DNA from: Pseudomonas sp. RC10
GTDB lineage: Bacteria > Pseudomonadota > Gammaproteobacteria > Pseudomonadales > Pseudomonadaceae
Direction of reading: 5' to 3'
DNA: 64,000 bases
NCBI RefSeq assembly: GCF_038397775.1
Contig: NZ_CP151650.1
Span: 868,001 to 932,000, forward strand
The notes below the pieces were generated by a model, which worked only from the letters and a program-made list of their open reading frames with translations, was not told where the DNA came from and made no database searches. Shown in pieces: positions 9,377 to 16,696 of this stretch (positions are counted from its first letter, which is position 1; every line of letters starts with the position of its first letter). Made by a program: the position numbers and the translations under genes.

Positions 9377-9856
9377 TCAGCTTCTCAGGTGCACCAGCGG
9401 TAATTCGGTGCTCGCCAGCACCTGATTGAGCACGAAGCTCGAACGCACGCTGGTCACGCCGTCGATACGGGTCAGGTGGCCCAGCAGAAATTTCTGATAG
9501 TGGTCCATGTCCGGCACCACGACCTTCAACTGATAGTCGGCATCGACGCCCGTCACGAGGCTGCACTCCAGCACTTGCGGCAAGCTGCGGATTTGCTGCT
9601 CGAAGTGTTCGAAGCGATCCGGGGTATGACGGTCCATGCCGATCAACACATACGCCGTGAGGCTCAGCCCCAGCTTCTTGCGATCCAGCAGGGCCACCTG
9701 ACGAACGATATAGCCGTCGTCTTCCAGCTGTTTGACCCGCCGCGAGCAAGGCGATGGCGACAGACCGATGCGCTCGGCCAGCTCTTGGTTGGAAATGCGC
9801 GCGTCACGCTGCAGTTCGGCCAAAATACTCAGGTCATATCTATCGAGCTTGCTCAC
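9377..9856 (-). CDS. Lrp/AsnC-family transcriptional regulator
   Basis: A 159-residue feast/famine regulator. An N-terminal winged helix-turn-helix (MSKLDRYDLSILAELQRD, then NQELAERIGLSPSPCSRRV) is followed by the RAM ligand-binding domain with CSLVTGVDADYQLKVVVPD and the GVTSVRSSFVLNQV strand. Such proteins bind amino acids and often regulate a neighbouring gene; the 399-bp region upstream leads to the divergent Q-rich protein gene. Ligand unknown. Confidence 0.93.
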   Translation of the reverse strand: MSKLDRYDLSILAELQRDARISNQELAERIGLSPSPCSRRVKQLEDDGYIVRQVALLDRKKLGLSLTAYVLIGMDRHTPDRFEHFEQQIRSLPQVLECSLVTGVDADYQLKVVVPDMDHYQKFLLGHLTRIDGVTSVRSSFVLNQVLASTELPLVHLRS

Positions 9857-10142
9857 GACGGGTACCTTTATGAGATCGATTGCGCTGAATTATTCATCCG
9901 AAGGGAAAAATTGCGCAAGTGGTGTTTTCATCAGCAACATTCGCAATCCTGTGTCGCACGCTCAGGCCTATTCTTTTAACCAGAATCACTGCCCGGACAC
10001 AGCGTCCAGCGCGGCCCGCCGAATCAGGCCAGCCGCGGCCTCCAATCCGACAGGGTTGACCAGGCCACCGGGCTACGCACTGTCTAGAAGACGATGCGAG
10101 GTGAGCCGGCGCCAAAAGCGTCGAGCCAGGACGAAGTATTCG
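9857..10142 (+). other. Intergenic region, possible small RNA ahead of a strong terminator
   Basis: This stretch separates the Lrp-type gene from the divergent Q-rich gene. It has no convincing coding frame, but its rightward end is a strong terminator at 10,143-10,174, still upstream of the next gene. A terminator with no gene before it suggests a small RNA transcribed rightwards. I could not place a convincing promoter. Confidence 0.35.
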
Positions 10143-10174
10143 AAAGAGGGCTCCCCAAAGGGCCCTCTTTTTTT
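10143..10174 (+). terminator. Rho-independent terminator without an obvious gene
   Basis: A 9-bp perfect stem, AAAGAGGGC and GCCCTCTTT, with a 10-base loop, runs straight into a T tract. It lies about 80 bp before the next rightward start codon, so it ends something transcribed from 9.86-10.14 kb. Confidence 0.8.
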
Positions 10175-10255
10175 GTGCACGCTTATAGAGTGCTGCGAAC
10201 GGCGCACCCATAATGCAGTCCTACCATCAAGTATCCGCGCCGCAGTGAGGAAAGC

Positions 10256-11425
10256 ATGAACATGCGCATCTGGCGTTTGGCAGGTGTCAGTCTTTTGGCC
10301 TTGAGCATCAGCGCTCAGGTGTTGGCCGACGATAACAATCAACAACAGCAGCGCAATGAGCAACGCCAGCAACAGCAGCGGGGCTTCGAACAGCGGCAGC
10401 AACAACAGCAGCAACAACAGAACCAACAGCGCAGTTTCAATATGGATCAGCAGCGCGAGCAGCAGCAACAACGCCAACAGCAACAGCAGCAATACCAGCA
10501 GCAGCGCCAGCAGGAACAACAGAACCAGCAGCGGCAGATTCAACAGAACCAGCAACAGCGGGCGGACCAGCAACGCCAGCAGCAGGACCGTGAGCGCAAC
10601 CAGCAGCGTCAGGATCAGGTGCAGGAACAGCAGCGCCAACAACAGCGCCAGCAGGAGCAACAGCAACGTCAGCAGCAACAACAGTTGCAGCAGCGTCAGT
10701 TGCAAGACCGCCAGGGCAATCTGCCGATTCAGAGTCGCCCGGACACCGTGGTGCAGACGCAGCAGCCACGTCAGGGTTTCTATCGTGATCAACCTCGGGA
10801 CAACAATCCGTGGCGCGGCGGTGATAACCGTCCCGGCAACAACGGTCGTCCCGGTGGGCACGGCGATGGATGGGGCGGCGGGCCGCGTTATCGTCCTGGC
10901 TATGAGATAGACCGGATGCCGGGCGGTTACTCCCGCGTGCCGTATCACGGCAGCGACTATTTCTACTCAGGCGGCTATTGGTATCGCCCGCAAGGTCCGC
11001 GTTATGTGGTCGTTGCCCCGCCACGGGGTGTGCGTGTGCGGTATTTGCCGGACTATGCTCAGCAAGTCTGGCTCGGCAGCGCGCTGTTTTTCGTCGCGGC
11101 GGGCACCTATTACACCTACGAGCAGAGCTCTCAGGAATACGTCGTCGCCGAACCGCCGCAGGGCGTGGAGCCGGTCTATTCGCCGGAACAGCAGGTGCAG
11201 CAACAGCAACCTGCCGATCCGTACGATGTGGTGGCCTACCCGGCGAATGGTCAGACGCAGCAGCAGGTCGAGCAGGACCGTTACGACTGTTACCGCTATG
11301 CCGTGCAGCAGAGCAACTTCGACCCGGCCGCCGCGACCTACCAGCCAGCGCCAGAGGTGGTCGGGATTTATCGTCAGGCCATGGCAGCGTGTTATGCAGG
11401 GCGGGGGTATAGCGTTCAGCAGTAA
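10256..11425 (+). CDS. Secreted Q-rich protein with DUF6515-type C-terminus
   Basis: A 389-residue exported protein. A signal peptide (about 1-24, ending QVLADD) is followed by about 130 residues made almost only of Gln, Arg, Asn and Glu, then a Gly/Arg/Asn/Pro-rich linker (about 160-215). The C-terminal domain has tyrosine-rich stretches (YFYSGGYWYRPQGPRY, VVAPPRGVRVRYLP), a hydrophobic segment near 275-290 and a C-terminal Cys/Tyr helix (DRYDCYRYAV, AMAACYAGRGYS), as in DUF6515 proteins. GAGG precedes the ATG at 10,256. Function unknown; an envelope role is likely. Confidence 0.8.
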   Translation: MNMRIWRLAGVSLLALSISAQVLADDNNQQQQRNEQRQQQQRGFEQRQQQQQQQQNQQRSFNMDQQREQQQQRQQQQQQYQQQRQQEQQNQQRQIQQNQQQRADQQRQQQDRERNQQRQDQVQEQQRQQQRQQEQQQRQQQQQLQQRQLQDRQGNLPIQSRPDTVVQTQQPRQGFYRDQPRDNNPWRGGDNRPGNNGRPGGHGDGWGGGPRYRPGYEIDRMPGGYSRVPYHGSDYFYSGGYWYRPQGPRYVVVAPPRGVRVRYLPDYAQQVWLGSALFFVAAGTYYTYEQSSQEYVVAEPPQGVEPVYSPEQQVQQQQPADPYDVVAYPANGQTQQQVEQDRYDCYRYAVQQSNFDPAAATYQPAPEVVGIYRQAMAACYAGRGYSVQQ

Positions 11426-11471
11426 CGGCTGAAGATCGGTGATGCCCTCAGGATGCCTGCTCGGTTGTCCC

Positions 11472-11562
11472 TGTGGGAGCGAATTCATTCGCGAAGCGGT
11501 GGTACATCCGACACTCATGTGTCGCCCATGCTGACGTATCGCGAATGAATTCGCTCCTACAG
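11472..11562. repeat. REP doublet (inverted pair)
   Basis: Inverted arms 11,472-11,494 and 11,540-11,562, around GGGAGCGAATTCATTCGCGA with one mismatch in the GGGAG/CTCCT head, lie between the convergent Q-rich and cation-efflux genes. Confidence 0.88.
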
Positions 11563-11593
11563 ACAACACCCTCGGTTCGAGGGGGTTACCGCT

Positions 11594-12499
11594 TCAATTC
11601 ATCACCGGGCTGTTCGCCCGATTCACCACTTCCTGCGGGTCGGCGTGCACCAGCACTTCGGCCTTGGGAAATTCGGCGATGATCGCCCGCTCGACCTGCT
11701 CGCACAGTTCATGCGCCACCAGCAGCGTCAATGCGCCCGGCAATTCCAGGTGCAGCTGCACAAACCAGTGATTCCCTGAAATCCGGGTGCGCAAATCATG
11801 CGTGCCCAATACACCTGGCACGCCTTGCGCCAACTCCAGCATCCGAGCACTCACGCCCGGTTCAAGCTCGGCGTCCATCAGCACCGACACCGTTTCTCGC
11901 GCAATCGAAATCGCGCTCCACAGAATGTAGAACGCGATCGCCAGACCGAAATACGCATCCAGTTGGTCATAGCCGAAATACGCCAGCCCTAGCGCGGCCA
12001 TGATGCTGATGTTGAGCAGCAAGTCGGAGCGATAGTGCAGCGAGTCGGCACGAATCGCCGCCGAGCCGGTTTCCTTCACTACCTTGTGCTGCAACATCAG
12101 CAGCGCCACGGTCAGCGCGATGGACAGCAGCATGACCAGCATCCCCAGCCCCGGGGCTCCCAGCGCTTGAGGGTGTTGAATGCGCTCGATGGCCTGAAAG
12201 CCGATCAGAAACGCACTCACCGCGATGAACAATGACTGCGCCATGCCCGACAAGGCTTCGGCCTTGCCGTGCCCGTAGCGATGGTCTTCATCTGCCGGGC
12301 GCAGCGCGTAATGCACGGCCAGCAGATTGAGGAACGACGCTGCGCCATCGAGCAACGAATCGGTCAGGCCCGCCAGCAGACTGACCGACCCGCTCAACCA
12401 CCAGGCAATCGCCTTGGCGAGGATCAGAATGCTCGCGACGGCCAGCGACGCGCGGGTTGCCAGGCGCAATAACCGGGCGTGTTCAGGGCTGCTGCTCAT
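11594..12499 (-). CDS. Cation diffusion facilitator, FieF/YiiP-like
   Basis: A 301-residue inner-membrane proton/metal antiporter that exports divalent metals such as Zn or Fe. There are six helices in the first about 210 residues. Metal-site residues are recognisable: LTDSLLDGAASFLN in helix 2 (the D-x3-D of FieF), RYGHGKAEALSG in the loop, and HYRSDLLLN in helix 5. The cytoplasmic C-terminal domain has VHADP near the end. Metal preference is inferred from the FieF-like D/D-H/D set, not proven. Confidence 0.92.
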   Translation of the reverse strand: MSSSPEHARLLRLATRASLAVASILILAKAIAWWLSGSVSLLAGLTDSLLDGAASFLNLLAVHYALRPADEDHRYGHGKAEALSGMAQSLFIAVSAFLIGFQAIERIQHPQALGAPGLGMLVMLLSIALTVALLMLQHKVVKETGSAAIRADSLHYRSDLLLNISIMAALGLAYFGYDQLDAYFGLAIAFYILWSAISIARETVSVLMDAELEPGVSARMLELAQGVPGVLGTHDLRTRISGNHWFVQLHLELPGALTLLVAHELCEQVERAIIAEFPKAEVLVHADPQEVVNRANSPVMN

Positions 12500-12529
12500 G
12501 GCGCTTCCTTCAATCTAACCTCGAAAACA

Positions 12530-12955
12530 TCAGGCGGACGGCACCAGACCCAGCGACGCCAGCTGCTCGACGCTGCCCTTGTGCTGGATCAGGCGCGGAT
12601 CGTCCAGCGGCAGGTTGGGGCCTAGTTCGGTCTTCAGAATGGCTTGCAGTCGCAGGTTGTCCACAGTGCCATCGGTGCGCACGGCCGGTTGCAACTTCTC
12701 CGGGTCGATTTGCGCTTGCTTGCCGTCTGGCAGGTAAATCGCGCCGGTGGCGAAGTCCACGCCAAACGCGATCACGCCGGGCAGGATGTAGAACAGCAGG
12801 CCAATGGCGTCGAGGACCACGATGGCCGGGTCCATGCGGCCGCTGCCTTGAATCTGGCCGCGACGGTCAGGGTAGAAAATACTGCCGCACGCGGTCAGTT
12901 GGGCCAGCAGGCTGACGACCAGGGCACCGCCAATCAAACGGGAAGGAATGCGCAT
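12530..12955 (-). CDS. YceK/YidQ-type lipoprotein
   Basis: About 141 residues with a lipobox (SLLAQLTACGS) giving a lipidated cysteine near residue 22. The mature part has the family features SIFYPDRRGQIQG and a hydrophobic DAIGLLFYILPGVIAFGVDFATGAIYLP segment seen as two pieces, followed by a polar tail. I use the ATG at 12,953-12,955 because TGAGGAG lies about 6 bp upstream; longer in-frame starts lack this. Role unknown. It is divergent from hrpB. Confidence 0.8.
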   Translation of the reverse strand: MRIPSRLIGGALVVSLLAQLTACGSIFYPDRRGQIQGSGRMDPAIVVLDAIGLLFYILPGVIAFGVDFATGAIYLPDGKQAQIDPEKLQPAVRTDGTVDNLRLQAILKTELGPNLPLDDPRLIQHKGSVEQLASLGLVPSA

Positions 12956-13098
12956 GAAAATCTCCTCAGAGGAAGTCGCAACTATACAAGGCAAATGCCT
13001 AAGCAATAAGACTATCCAACGACGGAGACGGTTCTGTGTTGAGAGAAACAAAGCAGCGGCGCGCGCCCGTATAATCAGCGGTCTGTTTTGGAGCCCTC

Positions 13099-13482
13099 AT
13101 GATTTCTCTGCCCATTGATGCCGTCCTGCCTGCCCTGCGCCAGGCCCTTGTCGACCGTGACGAAGCCGTCCTCGAAGCGCCGCCCGGCGCGGGCAAGACC
13201 ACGCGCGTGCCGTTGGCGCTGTTGCAGGAGCCGTGGCTGGCGGGGCAGACGATTCTGATGCTCGAACCCCGGCGTCTTGCGGCCCGTGCGGCGGCGGAGC
13301 GGTTGGCGTCGGAGCTGGGCGAGAAGGTCGGGGAAACAGTCGGCTACCGGATTCGTCTGGAGAGCAAAGTCGGCCCGAATACGCGCATTGAAGTGGTCAC
13401 CGAAGGGATTCTCACCCGTCGTTTGCAGGAAGACCCGTCGCTGGACGGCGTCGGCCTGCTGATCTTCGACGAATACCACGAT
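13099..13482 (+). pseudogene. hrpB: ATP-dependent helicase HrpB, 5' fragment cut by the island
   Basis: The native hrpB begins [13 protein letters not shown] and runs correctly through Walker A ([12 protein letters not shown]) to LLIFDEYH, the DExH box near residue 125. After that, homology stops and foreign sequence follows; the frame closes at 13,567 after about 30 unrelated residues. A normal HrpB has about 840 residues. The remainder is expected beyond the right end of the island, outside the window. A TATAAT lies about 28 bp before the start. Protein identity to the complete copy at 57,461 is high, but the DNA differs at many third positions, so the two are not a recent duplication. Confidence 0.93.
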
Positions 13483-13817
<335 letters not shown>

Positions 13818-14041
13818 CTAATCGCCCGTACTCTCGATTTGGCCCCAAAGGCGTCTTAGCGTGCTTTCCGCCATCCCTAGCTCTTTCCTGCGTGCGCTAG
13901 GGTGAAGCCCCTGAGGCGCAACTCTTTAACAGCCTGGCGCTTCCGAGCGGCTTCAATCGCACGGGCGAAGCCGCGAGGGACTAGAGCCGACTTGCCGCAC
14001 TCGGTGGCTACCGGGTTTGAGAGGATAGATGCGCCTGTCAT
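13818..14041 (-). pseudogene. Decayed helix-turn-helix protein (frameshifted)
   Basis: From ATG 14,041 leftwards the frame reads MTGASILSNPVATE and then AIEAARKRQAVKELRLRGFT. A shift of one base near 13,880 is needed to continue into RKELGMAESTLRRLWGQIE and a stop at 13,818. The joined product matches the C-terminal 45 residues of the HTH protein at 21,508 (AERKRQAVQALKSKGL, then AKELGLAETTLRRLW). It lacks the N-terminal XRE domain of that protein. Best seen as a remnant. Confidence 0.65.
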
Positions 14042-14082
14042 GATCAAGGGCTGGGCGACGGATTTTAGGAGCGGTGAGTGCG

Positions 14083-14841
14083 ATGAAAAAGGCGCTGGAA
14101 AAATACGCCAAACGGCTTCAAAAAGACGCTGAGGTAGCTTACATCAGGCGAATGATGTGGATCGACATGGAAGCGCGCATCCGCGAGATGTTCAGAGAAA
14201 TCGAAAGCTCGCCTCAAACTCGTTGGTACGGAGGTATGAGAATCCACAGCGGGCTACATCCTAAAGCCAACGAGATTCCAGTGAATAAGAAATTGAATCA
14301 ACTCCAAGTCACTTGCATGACTAGGCTGCTTGGGCTTTCAAGCGTCAATGAAGTGGAGGAAGTCAGGGAGATTGAAGGTGTTGAGCAGAAGGTCAAAGTA
14401 ACCAAGCGCACTACTCACGTAGAGAGTGATTCCGCAATGTGGTTCACGCAAACTCCAAGCGGGCGGGTCACGGTCTTGATGGCGCCCTACAGATCTGACC
14501 TCGTCTCTATGAATGAAAAGGAAATCGTCATTGGGATGTTCAAGGATCCTGTTCAGCTGACAGAGGGAAAACTCAGAAGACTATTCGCCAGGTATTTCAA
14601 ATACGTGTCTATCACGAGTGCGCTTCACGACCACACTGTAATTGACTACGCCTGGAGGCTGCTGCTCATGTATTTCGACGTCCGCAATCGCCGGGTTTGG
14701 AAGACTTTTTGGCAATCAACGTGCTGGTCATCTTCGGCGCCGCGCTATTCACGATTTTGGGATATTTCATCAACTCACCAGCCCCATCACCGTAATTACC
14801 AACCCACAGGCATCTGCGCAGCAAGAGCCTGCCTACGTTAG
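14083..14841 (+). CDS. Unknown protein, probably frameshifted near the C-terminus
   Basis: About 252 residues beginning MKKALEKYAKRLQKD after an AGGAG at 14,067. It has a charged N-terminal helical part, then mixed alpha/beta sequence (MWFTQTPSGRVTVLMAPYRS, EIVIGMFKDP). From about 14,695 the product becomes implausible (Trp/Ser/His-rich), while a neighbouring frame reads LEDFLAINVLVIFGAALF followed by TILGYFI, a clean membrane helix ending at a stop near 14,794. A single frameshift would give a tail-anchored protein. Family not recognised. Confidence 0.5.
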   Translation: MKKALEKYAKRLQKDAEVAYIRRMMWIDMEARIREMFREIESSPQTRWYGGMRIHSGLHPKANEIPVNKKLNQLQVTCMTRLLGLSSVNEVEEVREIEGVEQKVKVTKRTTHVESDSAMWFTQTPSGRVTVLMAPYRSDLVSMNEKEIVIGMFKDPVQLTEGKLRRLFARYFKYVSITSALHDHTVIDYAWRLLLMYFDVRNRRVWKTFWQSTCWSSSAPRYSRFWDISSTHQPHHRNYQPTGICAARACLR

Positions 14842-14887
14842 GGCAGATCGGGTCAGAACCTGTTAATCAATCCCCTGACCAATGTTG

Positions 14888-15604
14888 TCAGACCTTGGAC
14901 TGCGCTTGGTGGCACTCCAGCAAAAACAGGCCGAGCGCGCCGGCCACGTTGACGCACAGAGCTGCTTCAGCACTTGTGAGATCGGAGGAGGCGTCGCTTG
15001 GGCCATGGGCATCGCCATGCTTGTTCCTCACCTGCGCGATGCTCAGCAACAAGTTGTCGATGTCTTTGAGTAAGCCGGACATGGGAACCCCTTGGTCGGT
15101 CAGCCCGACTTGCTTAAGCGTCGCAAAAAGCAGCGTCTTACGATCTGAAGTCGAGATACCACCTTGCTCCAGAATCCATTTTTGAGTGGACTCCAGAAAG
15201 CTCCTCGCGGCTGTGATCGCTCCGCTAGGATCTGACTGGCGTCGACTCAGAGCCTTGTCCCATTGTGAGCGCAAATGTGGATCAGGAAGCTGCCCGAATG
15301 CGCCATTCAATGCTTGGTCAGTCGGTGTTAGCTGACCTTGGGCTTTTTCCAGCAGTTGTCTGCCTCGATGAGTGAGGTTGCCTGTGACAATAACCGTGCG
15401 GTACTCCAGTTTGCCTCCGTTGGATTCCTTTAGGGGCATGACTCCATCAACGTGACCTTGTCTTTGAGCTTCCACTAGCGCGCAAGCTAGGGGCTGGAAG
15501 TCTTGGAAAGCCTGCTTTGAGGTGTCTGCCGGATCGAATGCAGTATCTCCAGCTTCGATGCGTCTCAAGACTTCGACCAATTTCCAATCCAGTTCTTTAC
15601 CCAT
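14888..15604 (-). CDS. Abortive infection family protein with Abi_C domain
   Basis: About 238 residues. The C-terminal part has the Abi_C hallmark RNKHGDAHG within LLLSIAQVRNKHGDAHGPS, and a preceding SFLESTQKWIL-type helix, as in proteins annotated as abortive infection. The N-terminal half (MGKELDWKLVEVLRRIEAG to about 110) is a winged-helix-like sensor region. The ATG at 15,602-15,604 follows GAGGTG; an upstream ATG lacks a ribosome site. A role in phage-triggered growth arrest is inferred from the family and from the neighbouring STAND gene. Confidence 0.75.
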   Translation of the reverse strand: MGKELDWKLVEVLRRIEAGDTAFDPADTSKQAFQDFQPLACALVEAQRQGHVDGVMPLKESNGGKLEYRTVIVTGNLTHRGRQLLEKAQGQLTPTDQALNGAFGQLPDPHLRSQWDKALSRRQSDPSGAITAARSFLESTQKWILEQGGISTSDRKTLLFATLKQVGLTDQGVPMSGLLKDIDNLLLSIAQVRNKHGDAHGPSDASSDLTSAEAALCVNVAGALGLFLLECHQAQSKV

Positions 15605-15739
15605 CTGAACACACCTCTGTTCGGTCACTATGCTGATCATACTGGAGCTTATGGGTCTTGAGCTCGGCCCCCGGATGACAGTCGAAAAGCATTTTGGGTA
15701 GTGGCGTCGGGATACAAGAGGTCACTCCACCAACAAAGC

Positions 15740-15793
15740 GTGACCGGTCACAACGTCGATTTTTTTGACGTGAGAATCACGCTTAGGTACTAT
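15740..15793 (+). promoter_or_regulatory. Strong sigma-70 promoter with upstream palindrome
   Basis: TTGACG (15,765-15,770), exactly 17 bp, then TACTAT (15,788-15,793) is close to consensus. A perfect 12-bp palindrome GTGACCGGTCAC (15,740-15,751) lies 14 bp upstream of the -35 and could bind a dimeric regulator. Transcription would start near 15,800 and meet a micro-ORF and terminator within 150 bp. Confidence 0.7.
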
Positions 15794-15835
15794 GAATTTG
15801 TCGCCACAGACCGGAACCTCGAAGGAGGGGTGGTG

Positions 15836-15907
15836 ATGCCGGGAACGAGCTTAGGCGAGTTCCTCCCAGCCAGTGAGCGGGATTTGAAAGGCCAGGCCGA
15901 TATCTGA
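15836..15907 (+). CDS. 23-residue micro-ORF in a stand-alone transcript
   Basis: ATG 15,836 to TGA 15,907 encodes MPGTSLGEFLPASERDLKG plus four residues. It is preceded by a very strong ribosome site (GAAGGAGGGG, about 6 bp away) and by a near-consensus promoter, and followed within 6 bp by a strong terminator. The gene beyond is convergent, so this is not a leader peptide for it. It may encode a small peptide, or the RNA may act itself. An in-frame extension upstream to about 15,701 lacks a ribosome site. Confidence 0.45.
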   Translation: MPGTSLGEFLPASERDLKGQADI

Positions 15908-15913
15908 TTCAGC

Positions 15914-15948
15914 AAAAAGCCCTGTGGTGTGAGCCACAGGGCTTTTTT
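15914..15948. terminator. Bidirectional rho-independent terminator
   Basis: Stem GCCCTGTGG/CCACAGGGC with A5 on the left and T6 on the right, six-base loop. It terminates the short rightward transcript and, read on the other strand, the leftward gene that ends at 15,979. Confidence 0.9.
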
Positions 15949-15978
15949 GCTTTATGTTTGTCCGATGAGCGACCGGCC

Positions 15979-16470
15979 TTAGAGTTTCACGCCTTCGTTG
16001 CGCTTCTCCAGCACGTAGCGCACGTTCCAGATCGGCCCTTTGGTGGGCAGACCCGAGCGACCCCAGTCGTTGACCTCGTACGCAGAAACCACATTCAGTC
16101 GAAGAAGATTCTCGACGTCCTGAGGTTTACGGATTTCGAAGAAAATCGCGTACTCGTGGGCGTCCAGACAAAAATAGCGCCTGTTGTCACCCGCAAAATG
16201 AGCCCTGACCTTCGACTCAATGAAGCGCCTGTCGATGTAGTCGAGGAGCTGCTTTGATAAGTCGTAACGTGTAGGGCAGAAATATCGCTCCTCCTTGGTT
16301 TTTGGATTAACGATCAGCGGCCCATTTTCCTTGTTGTCCGTAAAGCAATGGAATCCGAAGGTGAATTCAACGCTGACGCCGTGATCTCCTATCTGGAATG
16401 TCCGTACGGTCGGCTGGAGGTGTGCCATGCAGACTGTTCTTCCATTTATCGTCAAATCGTTCCAGCGCAT
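15979..16470 (-). CDS. Unknown protein, 163 residues
   Basis: Starts MRWNDLTINGRTVC (ATG 16,468-16,470; a GTG at 16,497 and an ATG at 16,428 are alternatives, the last with a better ribosome site). It has alternating hydrophobic beta-strand-like segments (VSVEFTFGFHCFT, YAIFFEIRK), a CPTRYDLSKQLLDYI helix and a basic C-terminus. I do not recognise a family for certain. It sits between the micro-ORF unit and the STAND ATPase gene, from which it diverges, so it may belong to the defence block. Confidence 0.6.
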   Translation of the reverse strand: MRWNDLTINGRTVCMAHLQPTVRTFQIGDHGVSVEFTFGFHCFTDNKENGPLIVNPKTKEERYFCPTRYDLSKQLLDYIDRRFIESKVRAHFAGDNRRYFCLDAHEYAIFFEIRKPQDVENLLRLNVVSAYEVNDWGRSGLPTKGPIWNVRYVLEKRNEGVKL

Positions 16471-16696
16471 ACTCGTGGCCACATCTTTTCGACCCACGAG
16501 AATATTCGATTAAGGCATGATGTCAACGTACTGGCTCCTCAGTGGCCCAACGCTTGACGCAAACGCTTCGTGATGTGTTCTCAGGTATGCACCGGAACCA
16601 AGGAAGAGACCTGAATCTTATCGCTCGCTGGTGAGCACCCAAACCTTTAGGGGAGGAGTGCCCGCCGCCAAAATCCGGCTTTCAGGTGGACATTTA

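Noticed and set aside
10356..10948. Ser/Asn-rich and Leu-rich open frames overlapping the Q-rich gene
   Set aside because: They are the other frames of CAG/CAA repeats; only the Gln frame has a signal peptide, ribosome site and a conserved C-terminal domain.
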